The position numbers and the translations under genes were made by a program. The notes below the pieces were generated by a model, which was not told the origin of the DNA, ran no database searches, and saw only the letters and a program-made list of their open reading frames with translations. From assembly GCA_017466325.1 (NCBI GenBank), contig JAFTUK010000025.1:1-39536 (forward strand): a DNA stretch of 39,536 bases, written 5' to 3'. Every line of letters begins with the position of its first letter. Position 1 is the stretch's first letter. Below are positions 7,659 through 16,220 of this stretch, piece after piece. Source of the stretch: Bacteroidaceae bacterium (GTDB lineage Bacteria > Bacteroidota > Bacteroidia > Bacteroidales > Bacteroidaceae).

Positions 7659-8687
7659 GTGAAGAGAATTTGGTTCATCGTAAATCCTATATCGGGAACG
7701 CATGACAAAAAAGGAATTGTGGCCAAGATACCGGAATACTTTCCCGAATGCAGATTTGCGACAGAAATAAAGTATACGGAATATTCCGGTCATGCAGCTG
7801 AGATAGCCCGCATGGCCGTTGAGCAGGGGGTGGACATAGTCGTGGCCATTGGCGGTGACGGAACGGTCAACGAGACCGCCCGTGCTCTGATCCATTCCAA
7901 TGTGGCCTTGGGTATCGTGCCATGTGGCAGTGGCAACGGGCTTGCCCGTCATCTTTTCCTTCCCATGAATCCCGACGGTGCGTTGCAGGTGATTTCCGAA
8001 TGTAACATTCACACTCTGGATTACGGTCTGATAAACGGTCTGCCCTTTTTCTGTACGGCAGGTGTGGGGTTTGATGCTTTCCTCTCGGACAGGTTCAACA
8101 AGTCCGGCAAGCGTGGTTTGCTTTCCTACATAGAAAATGCACTGACAGAAGGTGTTTCCTATGAACCGGAAACCTACGAACTGGAGATATTGGGTGAGGA
8201 GTCAGAGGTAAAGACATACAGGGCATTCCTCATAACATGTGCCAATGCATCGCAGTACGGCAACGACTTCTACATTGCCCCACATGCATCTATGTCCGAC
8301 GGTCTGATGGACGTGACGATAATGGAACCGTTTACCGTTTTCGAGACTCCACAGATAGCCTACCAGTTGGTACACAAGACCATTACACAGAACTCGCACA
8401 TTAAGACGTTCCGATGCAAGGACCTGATTATCCGAAGGACTAAGCCAGGCGTAATTCACGTGGACGGGGATCCGAAGGATTCAGAATCTGAGGTGCGTGT
8501 CTCGCTGGTCCCTAAGGATATACGCATGGTGGTGAATGCCAATAAACAGCCATGGCAACCGCCATTGCTGAGGATGTTTACAGATATCTATACGGGTGTG
8601 AGTGCTCCTTTCAAGCAAACGCCAAAGAAGATAAGCAAGATAAACGACGAATTGCTGAACAAATTGCGCCGTAAAGACCAACCCTAA
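7659..8687 (+). CDS. Diacylglycerol/sphingoid-base kinase family lipid kinase
   Basis: The 342-residue protein is of the DAGK catalytic family. It has the N-terminal IVNPISGT motif (residues 7-14), the ATP-binding GGDGTVNE (65-72) and GSGNGLAR (90-97), and a C-terminal beta-sandwich lobe ending in a product-site segment (VIHVDGDP). Members phosphorylate lipid hydroxyls such as diacylglycerol or long-chain bases. Its position head-to-head with serine palmitoyltransferase favours a sphingoid base or ceramide-type substrate, but that is inference. The start is GTG, giving MKRIWFIVNP; no upstream ATG is in frame. It is the first gene of a tight operon, and ispE begins 15 nt after it. Confidence 0.85.
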   Translation: MKRIWFIVNPISGTHDKKGIVAKIPEYFPECRFATEIKYTEYSGHAAEIARMAVEQGVDIVVAIGGDGTVNETARALIHSNVALGIVPCGSGNGLARHLFLPMNPDGALQVISECNIHTLDYGLINGLPFFCTAGVGFDAFLSDRFNKSGKRGLLSYIENALTEGVSYEPETYELEILGEESEVKTYRAFLITCANASQYGNDFYIAPHASMSDGLMDVTIMEPFTVFETPQIAYQLVHKTITQNSHIKTFRCKDLIIRRTKPGVIHVDGDPKDSESEVRVSLVPKDIRMVVNANKQPWQPPLLRMFTDIYTGVSAPFKQTPKKISKINDELLNKLRRKDQP

Positions 8688-8702
8688 TCACACACAACAG
8701 AA

Positions 8703-9593
8703 ATGATACTTTATCCCAACTGCAAGATAAACCTTGGATTGAACATAGTTGCCAGACGAAGTGACGGCTATCACGATATAGAAACGGTATTCCTGCCGAT
8801 TCCTTTGTCTGATTGCTTGGAAATAACCCCGGCCCCTGAAGACTCATTTGTGATAGACGGAAGGGAACTGGATTGTTCTGCCCAGGACAATCTTGTTGTC
8901 CGCGTGCTGAACATGCTCCGTGCCGAGGAGAGGGACATACCGCCAGTTTCCATACGCCTGACAAAGAACATCCCCTCTGGTGCAGGTCTTGGCGGAGGTA
9001 GCACGGATGCAGCTTTTATGATGAAGGGGCTGAACGAATTGTTCGACCTTGGACTTTCCGATGCCCAGATGGCCATACGGGTAGGACGGCTTGGCGCGGA
9101 TTGTCCGGTTTTCATTGCCAACAACCCCGTTTATGCAGAGGGAAAGGGTGATGTTTTCACACCGCTCCCAGTTCCCTTGGTGGAGAAAAACTATTTCTCC
9201 CTGCCTCCCGTGGGCAGCATACTGCCCCCAACCATCCCTCTGTCTATCCCTGCCGTGTTGGATGGATATTGGTTGGTGTTGGTGAAGCCTAACGACTTCA
9301 TTTCCACAAGGGAGGCTTATGCCGCCGTAACACCACGTCCTTCCAAGGTTTCGTTGAAGGACATCATTTCGCAACCTGTAAAGACCTGGCGCGGACAGAT
9401 GGTAAACGACTTCGAGGCAAGCGTATTCCCCACGCACCCTGTGGTAAGTTCCATTTGCGACCAACTGTATATGCTCGGTGCATCCTATGCCGCCATGAGC
9501 GGAAGCGGCAGCACAGTATATGGCCTGTTCCGCCAGCAACCGGTGCTTGGCGATGTGTTCTCCGGTTGTTTCTTGTGGCAGTGCAAGTTATAA
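8703..9593 (+). CDS. ispE: 4-diphosphocytidyl-2-C-methyl-D-erythritol kinase
   Basis: A 296-residue GHMP kinase of the non-mevalonate isoprenoid pathway; it phosphorylates the 2-hydroxyl of CDP-methylerythritol using ATP. Visible signatures are Lys8 in PNCKINLGL, the glycine-rich ATP loop PSGAGLGGGSTDAA (residues 91-104), catalytic Asp133 in GADCPVF, and the C-terminal MSGSGSTVYGLF motif. Length is normal for the family. It lies 15 nt after the lipid kinase and 20 nt before the Nudix gene, consistent with one transcript. Confidence 0.95.
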   Translation: MILYPNCKINLGLNIVARRSDGYHDIETVFLPIPLSDCLEITPAPEDSFVIDGRELDCSAQDNLVVRVLNMLRAEERDIPPVSIRLTKNIPSGAGLGGGSTDAAFMMKGLNELFDLGLSDAQMAIRVGRLGADCPVFIANNPVYAEGKGDVFTPLPVPLVEKNYFSLPPVGSILPPTIPLSIPAVLDGYWLVLVKPNDFISTREAYAAVTPRPSKVSLKDIISQPVKTWRGQMVNDFEASVFPTHPVVSSICDQLYMLGASYAAMSGSGSTVYGLFRQQPVLGDVFSGCFLWQCKL

Positions 9594-9613
9594 TTTTCAG
9601 ATAGATATTTGGT

Positions 9614-10174
9614 ATGGAAAGAGAAGATAGGTGGAAGATTCTGGAGAGCACCTACATATCCCGCCGCCCATGGATGACGGCCCGTCTGGACAAGGTGCAA
9701 CTTCCCGACGGACGCATCAATCCCGAGTATTGGGTCCTGGAGTTTCCTGATTGGGTAAATGTGATTGCCATTACCAAGGACGGTGAAATGGTGATGGTAC
9801 GCCAGTATCGTCATGCGTTAGGGATTACGGAATATGAACTATGCGCCGGTGTGATGGAGGAGGGGGAGACACCCTTGCAGGCAGCCAAGCGTGAACTTAT
9901 GGAGGAAACCGGTTTCGGAGGCGGTGAATGGATGGAATACATGACCATCTGTGCCAATCCCTCCAACCACACCAATCTGGCACGTACCTTCCTGGCAACA
10001 GGCGTGGAGCGCCTTGCAGAGCAGCATCTCGACGACACCGAGGAACTTACATGTCATCTGCTCTCACAGGAGGAGGTCTTTGGCATGCTGCAACGTGGAG
10101 AGATACTTCAGGCCCTTATGGCAGCTCCCCTTTGGAAGTATTATTATGAGAAGCAGACGCTGAATTCTTTATAA
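9614..10174 (+). CDS. Nudix hydrolase (ADP-ribose pyrophosphatase-like)
   Basis: The 186-residue protein has a perfect Nudix box (GX5EX7REUXEEXGU) at residues 79-101, with the metal-binding REL-MEE core. The preceding segment (VNVIAITKDGEMVMVRQYRHALG) is typical of the ADP-ribose/nucleotide-sugar branch. It probably cleaves a nucleoside diphosphate linked to another moiety; the substrate is not determinable here. It is part of the lipid kinase-ispE operon. Confidence 0.85.
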   Translation: MEREDRWKILESTYISRRPWMTARLDKVQLPDGRINPEYWVLEFPDWVNVIAITKDGEMVMVRQYRHALGITEYELCAGVMEEGETPLQAAKRELMEETGFGGGEWMEYMTICANPSNHTNLARTFLATGVERLAEQHLDDTEELTCHLLSQEEVFGMLQRGEILQALMAAPLWKYYYEKQTLNSL

Positions 10175-10187
10175 TACATATATAGAT

Positions 10188-10313
10188 ATGGGACAATATT
10201 GGACACGAAAAGGAGACCAGGAGGACAAGGACGAGCGCACTGTATGTCCATGGACAGAGCATGTGGGGCATGGAGACAGGTTCATGCCCGACCCTAAATC
10301 GGATAAAGAATAA
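10188..10313 (+). CDS. 41-residue small protein of unknown function
   Basis: ATG 10188 to TAA 10313 encodes a hydrophilic peptide beginning MGQYWTRKGDQEDKDERTVC and ending in DPKSDKE. It has one Cys, two Trp and three His and no membrane or signal segment. It sits 13 nt after the Nudix gene and 29 nt before the ThiD/AraC gene, in the same direction, with gaps like those elsewhere in the operon. I do not recognise the family. Codon use resembles the neighbours. It could be a genuine small protein or a chance frame in an intergenic gap. Confidence 0.5.
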   Translation: MGQYWTRKGDQEDKDERTVCPWTEHVGHGDRFMPDPKSDKE

Positions 10314-10342
10314 CTATATATTACAGAAGGGGAGGATATACT

Positions 10343-11443
10343 ATGCGTTTTCAACTTCCGTCTGTATTAACCATTAACGGTTCGGATGCCGTAGGCGAGG
10401 CAGGCCTTGGTGTTGATGTCCATACTATTTCCGCAATGGGAGGCCGTTCCCTGGTGGCAATGACATCGCTTGCTCTCAGGACAGGAAGAGAGGAAGTCGT
10501 ATTCCACGACCTCCAGCCGCACTTGGTGGCCGACCAGATAGAAGCGGCTTTGTTTGACAGTAAGCCCAAGGCAGTGAAGGTTGGTCTGGTACGCCTGCCT
10601 GAAACCATGTTGCTCGTATCCCGATTGATTGCCGGCCTGCCTCACAGGGTGATGGCACCCTCAATCATGACTTCCGAAGGTAAACTGCTTCTTTCTACAG
10701 AGGAGGTGTCTGCATGGATGAAACACCTTCTGCCCTTATCAAACCTTTTGATTCTCAGGGTCCGCGAAGCGGAGATAATGCTTGGCCGGACTATTTCCTC
10801 GGACGAACAGATGTTGCAGGCGGCCATGGAACTGCATGCCCTTGGTGCAGGTGCTGTGTTGTTGCGTGGCGGTCATGTCATAGACAATTATCTGACCGCC
10901 CTTTTGTATGATGGTGAAAAGCATAGTTTCTTTACTTCGCGCAACACCTCGGGATGGCAACGCCATGGTGTGTCGGGTGCCATGACGTCGGCAATAACCG
11001 TACGTTATGCCATGGGAGATTCCACGGAGCAGGCGGTGGCAAATGCACATTCCTATGTACATTCTCGTATAGTATATGCCGTTTCTCCTTCAAAGGGGAC
11101 ATATACCATGCGCCCGGCCGACATATACAACAACTTCCTTTCGCTATTGGCTGCCCACTACACCAAGGCGCACGATGTTGTTTTCTATGCGTCCATGCTC
11201 TGCGTGTCTCCAAGGTACTTGCAATACATTACTGATAAGGTGGTGGGGCGTTCGCCCAAGCAAATCATATCGGATTACCTGATGCAGGAATCACGCTCCA
11301 TGCTCATGTGCACGCGTTTCACCATTCAGGAAATAGCCATCCGCCTTGGCTTTTCCTCACAGGCACAGTTTGCGCGTTTCTTTACCAGAGAGCAGGGTAC
11401 AGCACCGCAGGCATACAGGCACAGTTTGTCCGTTTCGGAATAA
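10343..11443 (+). CDS. ThiD-like kinase domain fused to an AraC-type DNA-binding domain
   Basis: The 366-residue protein has two parts. Residues about 5-240 follow the ThiD/PdxK ribokinase-like fold: INGSDAVGEAGLGVDVHTISAMGG for the ThiD IAGSDxSGGAGIQADLKT segment, KVGLV for KIGML, and AVLLRGGH. Key catalytic segments have diverged. The GTGC anion-hole/catalytic motif reads HGVSGA, the conserved DxVM aspartate is replaced (MAPSIM), and TPNLPEA reads ILRVREA. Residues about 255-366 form an AraC/XylS helix-turn-helix pair (MLCVSPRYLQYITDKVVG, FTIQEIAIRLGFSSQAQFARFF). The simplest reading is a regulator whose inactive kinase domain senses a pyrimidine or B6 vitamer. Before the island was inserted, pdxS would have followed directly, so PLP control is a plausible role. 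The DNA from codon 239 on is duplicated at 18241. Confidence 0.8.
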   Translation: MRFQLPSVLTINGSDAVGEAGLGVDVHTISAMGGRSLVAMTSLALRTGREEVVFHDLQPHLVADQIEAALFDSKPKAVKVGLVRLPETMLLVSRLIAGLPHRVMAPSIMTSEGKLLLSTEEVSAWMKHLLPLSNLLILRVREAEIMLGRTISSDEQMLQAAMELHALGAGAVLLRGGHVIDNYLTALLYDGEKHSFFTSRNTSGWQRHGVSGAMTSAITVRYAMGDSTEQAVANAHSYVHSRIVYAVSPSKGTYTMRPADIYNNFLSLLAAHYTKAHDVVFYASMLCVSPRYLQYITDKVVGRSPKQIISDYLMQESRSMLMCTRFTIQEIAIRLGFSSQAQFARFFTREQGTAPQAYRHSLSVSE

Positions 11444-11484
11444 GATTTTGCGTTACGGGAATAAAACACCATCCTTCTTCTTTA
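11058..11484 (+). repeat. Direct repeat copy 1: 3' end of the ThiD/AraC gene
   Basis: These 427 bp align without gaps to 18241-18667, with about 19 mismatches. Fifteen fall in the coding part, 12 of them silent and three replacing residues (F/Y, K/R, Q/H). Homology starts abruptly inside codon 239 and ends about 40 bp after the stop codon. Confidence 0.9.
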
Positions 11485-11498
11485 ATTAAACATATATA

Positions 11499-11515
11499 CT
11501 ACAGTTTTTCTGTAG
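11499..11515. terminator. Short hairpin between convergent genes
   Basis: CTACAG, a TTTTT loop and CTGTAG form a 6-bp hairpin in the short gap between the rightward ThiD/AraC gene and the leftward GLPGLI gene. There is no T tract, so it is a weak candidate terminator at best. Confidence 0.25.
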
Positions 11516-11517
11516 CC

Positions 11518-12417
11518 TTAATATAATTCTAGCGGTTGATGGCAATTGGTAATATATTCCAATAACCCATCCTCTCGTTCCCTGCATGGATATTTTATCC
11601 CATTGACAGAAATAAACGGACGAATACCTAAGTCTTTTCTTGATTTTGCATTTAATATCGCCATACTGACATTAGCTCTATCATTGTAGTATGGAGTCGT
11701 CAACCATTTGGGATTGCTCTTTATCTTATTCCTCGTTTTGATAAACACATCTCGTTTTGTTTCCTTTGGCGTATACCATTTATCATTTTTCCTTACAATG
11801 GATTGATTGTCTACATTAAATATTGAATTGGCTTGAAAAATATGTGTACCCGTTTTATCTATAGCAAACAGCACAAAGCCTGGTAGACCGGTCAACTTCC
11901 AAGGACCAGAGGATATGGGGATTTCTTCTGTATACCATGCCATCCACTCCCTTCCAGCATATTGCAAACAAGCCTTGTGGCAGGTGTACTTCATGATAAT
12001 GGAATCGCCAGAAAGAAGTTCCCAGCGTAGTGAGTCCATAGATTCTATGTACGAGAAAAAAGCTGGATGAAGAGCCTCTTCTACGGTAAACATTCCTTCT
12101 TTTGGATAATTCTGTATCACCCATAGATGTTCGTCTCTCAGGCAATCTCCCTTTTCCAGCCCCTTCATCTCACTCGGAAGATATTTCTTTTGAGAAGTAT
12201 ACGTGGACAATTCTCCATATTTTTTGACAGAATCTCCGACTTCAAGGATACTATAAAATGAATCCACCGTAGCCACATGTTCTCTGTTTTCTGTCTGTAC
12301 ATAATGCGTATACAGACAACAAAAAGAAGTCTTATCAATTTCATCTTTTTGCGCGTGACAAAATATAGAAATTATAAGAAAGGATATAATCATACTATTA
12401 ATTCTCATTCTTTTCAT
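11518..12417 (-). CDS. GLPGLI-family exported protein, copy 1
   Basis: The 299-residue product has a signal peptide (about residues 1-22, ending CHA) and then a Cys pair in FCCLYTHYVQ. The family hallmark sits at about residue 170 (GPWKLTGLPGFVL) after a conserved AGREWMAWYTEEIP segment. GLPGLI proteins are secreted Bacteroidetes proteins of unknown function. It is the last gene of a leftward operon, 58 nt after the barrel gene, and is paralogous to the GLPGLI protein at the head of the operon. Base composition is A+T rich, unlike the barrel gene beside it. An outer-membrane or periplasmic location, with a role together with the barrel and peptide, is inferred from context. Confidence 0.8.
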   Translation of the reverse strand: MKRMRINSMIISFLIISIFCHAQKDEIDKTSFCCLYTHYVQTENREHVATVDSFYSILEVGDSVKKYGELSTYTSQKKYLPSEMKGLEKGDCLRDEHLWVIQNYPKEGMFTVEEALHPAFFSYIESMDSLRWELLSGDSIIMKYTCHKACLQYAGREWMAWYTEEIPISSGPWKLTGLPGFVLFAIDKTGTHIFQANSIFNVDNQSIVRKNDKWYTPKETKRDVFIKTRNKIKSNPKWLTTPYYNDRANVSMAILNAKSRKDLGIRPFISVNGIKYPCREREDGLLEYITNCHQPLELY

Positions 12418-12475
12418 TGGTATTAAGTTTAAGATGTTAGAAAAAAAAATAGATTAAACATTTACCATAAGGCAT

Positions 12476-15073
12476 TTACATCCATATAATTGAGAATAAC
12501 AATTCTCTTCCACGCATACGATAGTCGTAGGTGTAGGAATTCAGACCGCTGTACACCGTGTAGTTGTAACTCTTCTTGTTGAGCAAGTTGTTCATCTCCA
12601 GGCGCAGACGAATCTTCTTCTTGCTTATCTTGTATTCCGCACGGGCGTCCAGTAGCAGGGAAGTCTTGTGGTCTCCGTCCATTAGTGTCGTGTAGCGCCA
12701 TTCCCCGCTGGCACGCAGGTTCAGGGACTTGATAGGGATGTATGTGAGGGTGAGCCGCTGGCTATAGTTGGTGTGCCTACTGCGCTGTTCCGCTGTATGC
12801 TGCCGGGTCTGCTCGCCTTCCACGCGATAAACGGCCTCAAACTGCTCAATGGGGTTGGTCCGCACGTTGAGGTAAGCGCCATAGCCACTGCCGTAAACGG
12901 TAGTGGGCTTGCCGGACGAAAACATTTCGGCGTTCGAGCGTGTGTAGTGCCCGCCGGCCACAAGGTTCGTCTTGGCAGAAAGCAGATATTTGCTCAGCTC
13001 CACATCCACAAACACGTTATTGCTCGTGTTCTCTCTCATCTGCTCGGTGAGCGACAGGTCATTGCCGCTCATGTCCTGACCGCGCATCGTGTTACTGAAG
13101 TTGCGCGTGTAGCTGACACTAGTGTGAAACGACCAGAACGAGAGGGGCAGCTGCCATTGATAGGCCAGGCGCGAGCGCCAGGTGCGCCCCGTACCGAACT
13201 GTCCCGAGCGCGTTTGCAGAGTGCGGTAGTCTGTTTGGATAGGATTGCCCAACAGCGAGAAGTAATCACCATAACTGTGCCACCAGTCCGTGCGGCCTTC
13301 AAAGTTGGAACTGGCGTTGAGGATGAAATGGAAGAACATGCTGGCATCCGCGAAGCAACGGTTGAACTTCATCCGGCGATCGGCCAAACGGTTCTCATAG
13401 TCGTTGCGCAGGAACTTCAGCGGCACATCCACGGCGACGCGGAAGCGGCGGTCGGCCGTCTGGTAGTCCATGCTCGGTGCCACGTTCATTTCCATGTCCC
13501 ACCCTGCCAGGTCATTGCCCGCAGGGTCTTGTTTGCGCTCCAGGTCCGTCTGCAGCGAACCAGCATTCAGCGTGAAGGTGACGGGGAGCGCGAGGGTGAG
13601 GCCGGGCAGCACCTCATAACCCGTGTAGAACCTCTCGCGTGTCTTGAACATACGACTACGGGCTTTCTGCAATGCCAGCTGTTCTTCTCCCAAGCGGATG
13701 TCCAGTGCCCCCTCCGGTGTCTCGGAATACTGCATTTCACTCTTCAGCCGCCACTTCCATTTCTTTTGCTTCTTTACCAGGGAGAAGCTGTTGCGCACGC
13801 CCAACACGTCCTGGTCCTGCACCTGTCGATAGCGGTCGCTGTTGATGGCGGCATCCCCTTCCGCGTCGGCAAACTGCCCGTAAAGCGAAAAGGTGTTTTC
13901 AATCAGGCGCAAATCTTTGTTGGAACGATACTCCACATCCATCGTGGCTTTGTGCTTCTTATGCAGGTAGTCCAATTGCTCGTTTGTTTCGTAAAGTTCA
14001 TCGCCCAGTTGGTATTTCGACGCGATGGCGTAGCCGTAGTCGCTTCGTTCGTGTGTATAGTTGGCGTTCACCTTTAGTTGGTTGTCCTCGGTCAGCTTCT
14101 GCAAGGCGTTGGCGCTGAACATCTCGTTGCTCTGTTTTTTATAAAGATACTCGGCAAAGGGCGGTCGACCTCCGGCAATCAGCGGAAGTGCCTGCTCGGT
14201 TCCCGAGTTCCACGAGATGGCTCCGAAGTGACTTCGTGTCTCGTCCACGCCCATGCGCCCCTCGTTGCCCAGTTTCAGTGTGGTGAGCAGCTGGAATGTC
14301 TTACGGAACAGCATGGCCGTGCCGCTCGCGGCATACAGCGGACGCTTTTCGTCTTCCAGTCCCGCACGCAACTCATACGTGCCGAAGGGCTTGATCTTCG
14401 CCTTCTCTGAGAGGCGTATGTTCAGGGCCACATCGGCTGTCAGCTCGTTTTTGTCCACCTTGTTGTGCTGGTGATGACGCAAGACCTCCACGCCGGTCAC
14501 CTTGTCTACGGGGATGTTGCGCGTAGCCAGATTGTATCGTCCGCCCAGCAGGTTCAGTCCTTCGATGTAGAACTGGCTGATGTCACGCCCCATATAACTG
14601 ATGGCTCCGCTCTCGCTGACCTTGATGCCGGGGATACGCTTCAGCCCGTCCTCCAGGCTTACATCCGTGCCTGTGGCGAATTGCCCCATGAAGAAGCGCA
14701 AAGTGTCGCCGCTCTGCTCCACAGCAGGTGCTTTCACGATCACCTCGCGCAAGGATTCCTCGCCGGGCGACAAGACTGCATCAAGTGTGGTTTGCCCTGC
14801 AGGCAAGTCAAGTATCCGATTGGCATAGTTCAGTTTCCGCACGTTCACCGTCAACTTTCGCTTGGTGTTGGCCTCGGGTATAGTCAGCTTGTAACTGCCG
14901 TCCTGCCTGCTGTTTCCAAAAGCCACGTTCTTGTCGCCGTCATACACCTGAATGATGGCTCCGGCCAGCGGTTTCCCGTCCGCCGAAGTTATCTTCCCGT
15001 TCAATGTGCGCTGGGCAGAAGCGGACAAAGCGGCAAACAAAGTCAGGAATAAGGTAAGGCAATAACGTAGCAT
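12476..15073 (-). CDS. TonB-dependent-receptor-like outer-membrane protein with CarboxypepD-regulatory-like N-terminus
   Basis: The 865-residue product starts with a signal peptide (residues 1-20, ending ASA). A carboxypeptidase-regulatory-like beta-sandwich follows (about 21-108: LNGKITSADGKPLAGAIIQV, QDGSYKLTIP), then a plug-like region (about 110-215: SLEDGLKRIPGIKVSESGAI, YIEGLNLLGGRYN). The rest is a long run of amphipathic strands ending in a C-terminal aromatic strand (ELLFSIIWM). This is the layout of the SusC-like and outer-membrane beta-barrel receptor families. It lacks the size of full SusC proteins and no SusD partner is present. The GLPGLI proteins on either side and the GG-leader peptide upstream suggest transport, export or sensing of a peptide, which is inference. 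It is clearly richer in G+C than both neighbouring genes. Confidence 0.82.
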   Translation of the reverse strand: MLRYCLTLFLTLFAALSASAQRTLNGKITSADGKPLAGAIIQVYDGDKNVAFGNSRQDGSYKLTIPEANTKRKLTVNVRKLNYANRILDLPAGQTTLDAVLSPGEESLREVIVKAPAVEQSGDTLRFFMGQFATGTDVSLEDGLKRIPGIKVSESGAISYMGRDISQFYIEGLNLLGGRYNLATRNIPVDKVTGVEVLRHHQHNKVDKNELTADVALNIRLSEKAKIKPFGTYELRAGLEDEKRPLYAASGTAMLFRKTFQLLTTLKLGNEGRMGVDETRSHFGAISWNSGTEQALPLIAGGRPPFAEYLYKKQSNEMFSANALQKLTEDNQLKVNANYTHERSDYGYAIASKYQLGDELYETNEQLDYLHKKHKATMDVEYRSNKDLRLIENTFSLYGQFADAEGDAAINSDRYRQVQDQDVLGVRNSFSLVKKQKKWKWRLKSEMQYSETPEGALDIRLGEEQLALQKARSRMFKTRERFYTGYEVLPGLTLALPVTFTLNAGSLQTDLERKQDPAGNDLAGWDMEMNVAPSMDYQTADRRFRVAVDVPLKFLRNDYENRLADRRMKFNRCFADASMFFHFILNASSNFEGRTDWWHSYGDYFSLLGNPIQTDYRTLQTRSGQFGTGRTWRSRLAYQWQLPLSFWSFHTSVSYTRNFSNTMRGQDMSGNDLSLTEQMRENTSNNVFVDVELSKYLLSAKTNLVAGGHYTRSNAEMFSSGKPTTVYGSGYGAYLNVRTNPIEQFEAVYRVEGEQTRQHTAEQRSRHTNYSQRLTLTYIPIKSLNLRASGEWRYTTLMDGDHKTSLLLDARAEYKISKKKIRLRLEMNNLLNKKSYNYTVYSGLNSYTYDYRMRGRELLFSIIWM

Positions 15074-15121
15074 ATCGTTTCTTATTTCAGTTCCAAATGA
15101 ACAAAGCCTCAGTTTTTTTAA

Positions 15122-15988
15122 TTATTCCAATTCTAATGGCTTGTACAAATGGTCATAGCCACCACTTATTGGTAAACTAATACCATTAATATTTAGACTA
15201 GGAGCTAATCCATATTTGTTTCTTTCTTTAGTGATTATAAGACTTCTAATATCAGCTTCATTCATATAATATCCAGCATTCTTCGCCCATCTTTTATCAC
15301 ATTTCAAGCGATTTCGAAACGTAATAAATTTATTACGTTCTATTATAATGTCTCTTTCTTCTTTTTTAAAATAAATGTTTTGTGCTTTAACGTTAAATAA
15401 AATTTGTGCAATAAATTCGTGTGTACCATCTTCACTTTCTGCCTTCAGAATAAGCCCAGGAAGTCCATTCAATTTCCATGGACCGTTAACAGAAGGAATG
15501 TCCTCCGTATAATATACCAACCAAGTTCGACCAGCATATTTTGCAAATGCCTTTTTACACCTATATCCTAAAATACTATCTTGACCATCAACAAATTCCC
15601 AATGATGATTTAGTTGTTCTTCATAAAGATAAAAATTAGGAAGAAGCCCCTCCCTTATTGTCTGTTTACCATTTTGAGGAAAATTTTGGTAGATAGTTAT
15701 TCCATCATTGGATCGAGGATCGCCATCCATATATTCCACAGAGTATCCACTGGGCCTTTTTCCCTGATATGCAGAATAGTCTTCATATTTGGAAACATTA
15801 TCACCAACTTCTAAAATGGCTATCGTTGAATCATTAACATTCTTTCCGTTGAGGTCGGTTGTTTTTACCTTATGTTTATAAATGCAACAAAACAATGTAC
15901 AACCAATAGAGTCCAACTTCTCTGCACTAGCAAAAACATTGCCGAATAGAAATATAGAAAGGATGACAAATAAATGTATGATTCTCAT
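15122..15988 (-). CDS. GLPGLI-family exported protein, copy 2
   Basis: The 288-residue product starts at ATG 15988 (MRIIHLFVIL). An in-frame TTG at 16006 would add six residues before the signal peptide and is less likely. The signal peptide ends near residue 20 (VFASA). FCCIYKHKVK matches the Cys-pair segment of the other copy. The hallmark reads GPWKLNGLPGLIL, preceded by AGRTWLVYYTEDIP. The two copies share architecture and motifs but are well diverged. It lies 43 nt after the peptide gene and 48 nt before the barrel gene. Function is unknown for the family. Confidence 0.8.
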   Translation of the reverse strand: MRIIHLFVILSIFLFGNVFASAEKLDSIGCTLFCCIYKHKVKTTDLNGKNVNDSTIAILEVGDNVSKYEDYSAYQGKRPSGYSVEYMDGDPRSNDGITIYQNFPQNGKQTIREGLLPNFYLYEEQLNHHWEFVDGQDSILGYRCKKAFAKYAGRTWLVYYTEDIPSVNGPWKLNGLPGLILKAESEDGTHEFIAQILFNVKAQNIYFKKEERDIIIERNKFITFRNRLKCDKRWAKNAGYYMNEADIRSLIITKERNKYGLAPSLNINGISLPISGGYDHLYKPLELE

Positions 15989-16031
15989 ATAATAAAGAAA
16001 AGCCAAAACTTTACAATAATAATTGGGTTAG

Positions 16032-16220
16032 TTAGTACGTAATCACACAAGCACACATATAACTTCCCGTAACACTGATGTATTCCATGCCACAATTACC
16101 CTGCTTTGTACCAGAATAACAAACACCATTACAAGAACTCTCTGATGCTTGTGGATTACATGTTACATCACTTGGTCCATTTGCGCCACCGATAACATTT
16201 TTCATTTCCGTATCGCTCAA
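16032..16220 (-). CDS. GG-leader peptide with six-cysteine core
   Basis: The frame reads SDTEMKNVIGG followed by a 50-residue core. This leader end is typical of the Bacteroidales double-glycine natural-product precursors. The core has six cysteines (two near its start and middle, a closing CAC) and is rich in Gly, Ser and Asn, so it could form three disulfides or be modified. The full leader should start at ATG 16262 (MKLGKL), but codon 7 is TAA. The coordinates given use the TTG at 16220 immediately after the stop in the same frame. Either a short leader is made from this weak start or the gene is a recent nonsense pseudogene. It is the first gene of the operon with the GLPGLI proteins and barrel. 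No peptidase-containing ABC exporter or modification enzyme is in the window. Confidence 0.6.
   Translation of the reverse strand: MSDTEMKNVIGGANGPSDVTCNPQASESSCNGVCYSGTKQGNCGMEYISVTGSYMCACVITY

Noticed and set aside
12773-14077. 434-codon plus-strand frame opposite the barrel gene
   Set aside because: Antisense shadow caused by the high G+C content of the barrel gene; the minus frame has signal peptide, plug and barrel features.
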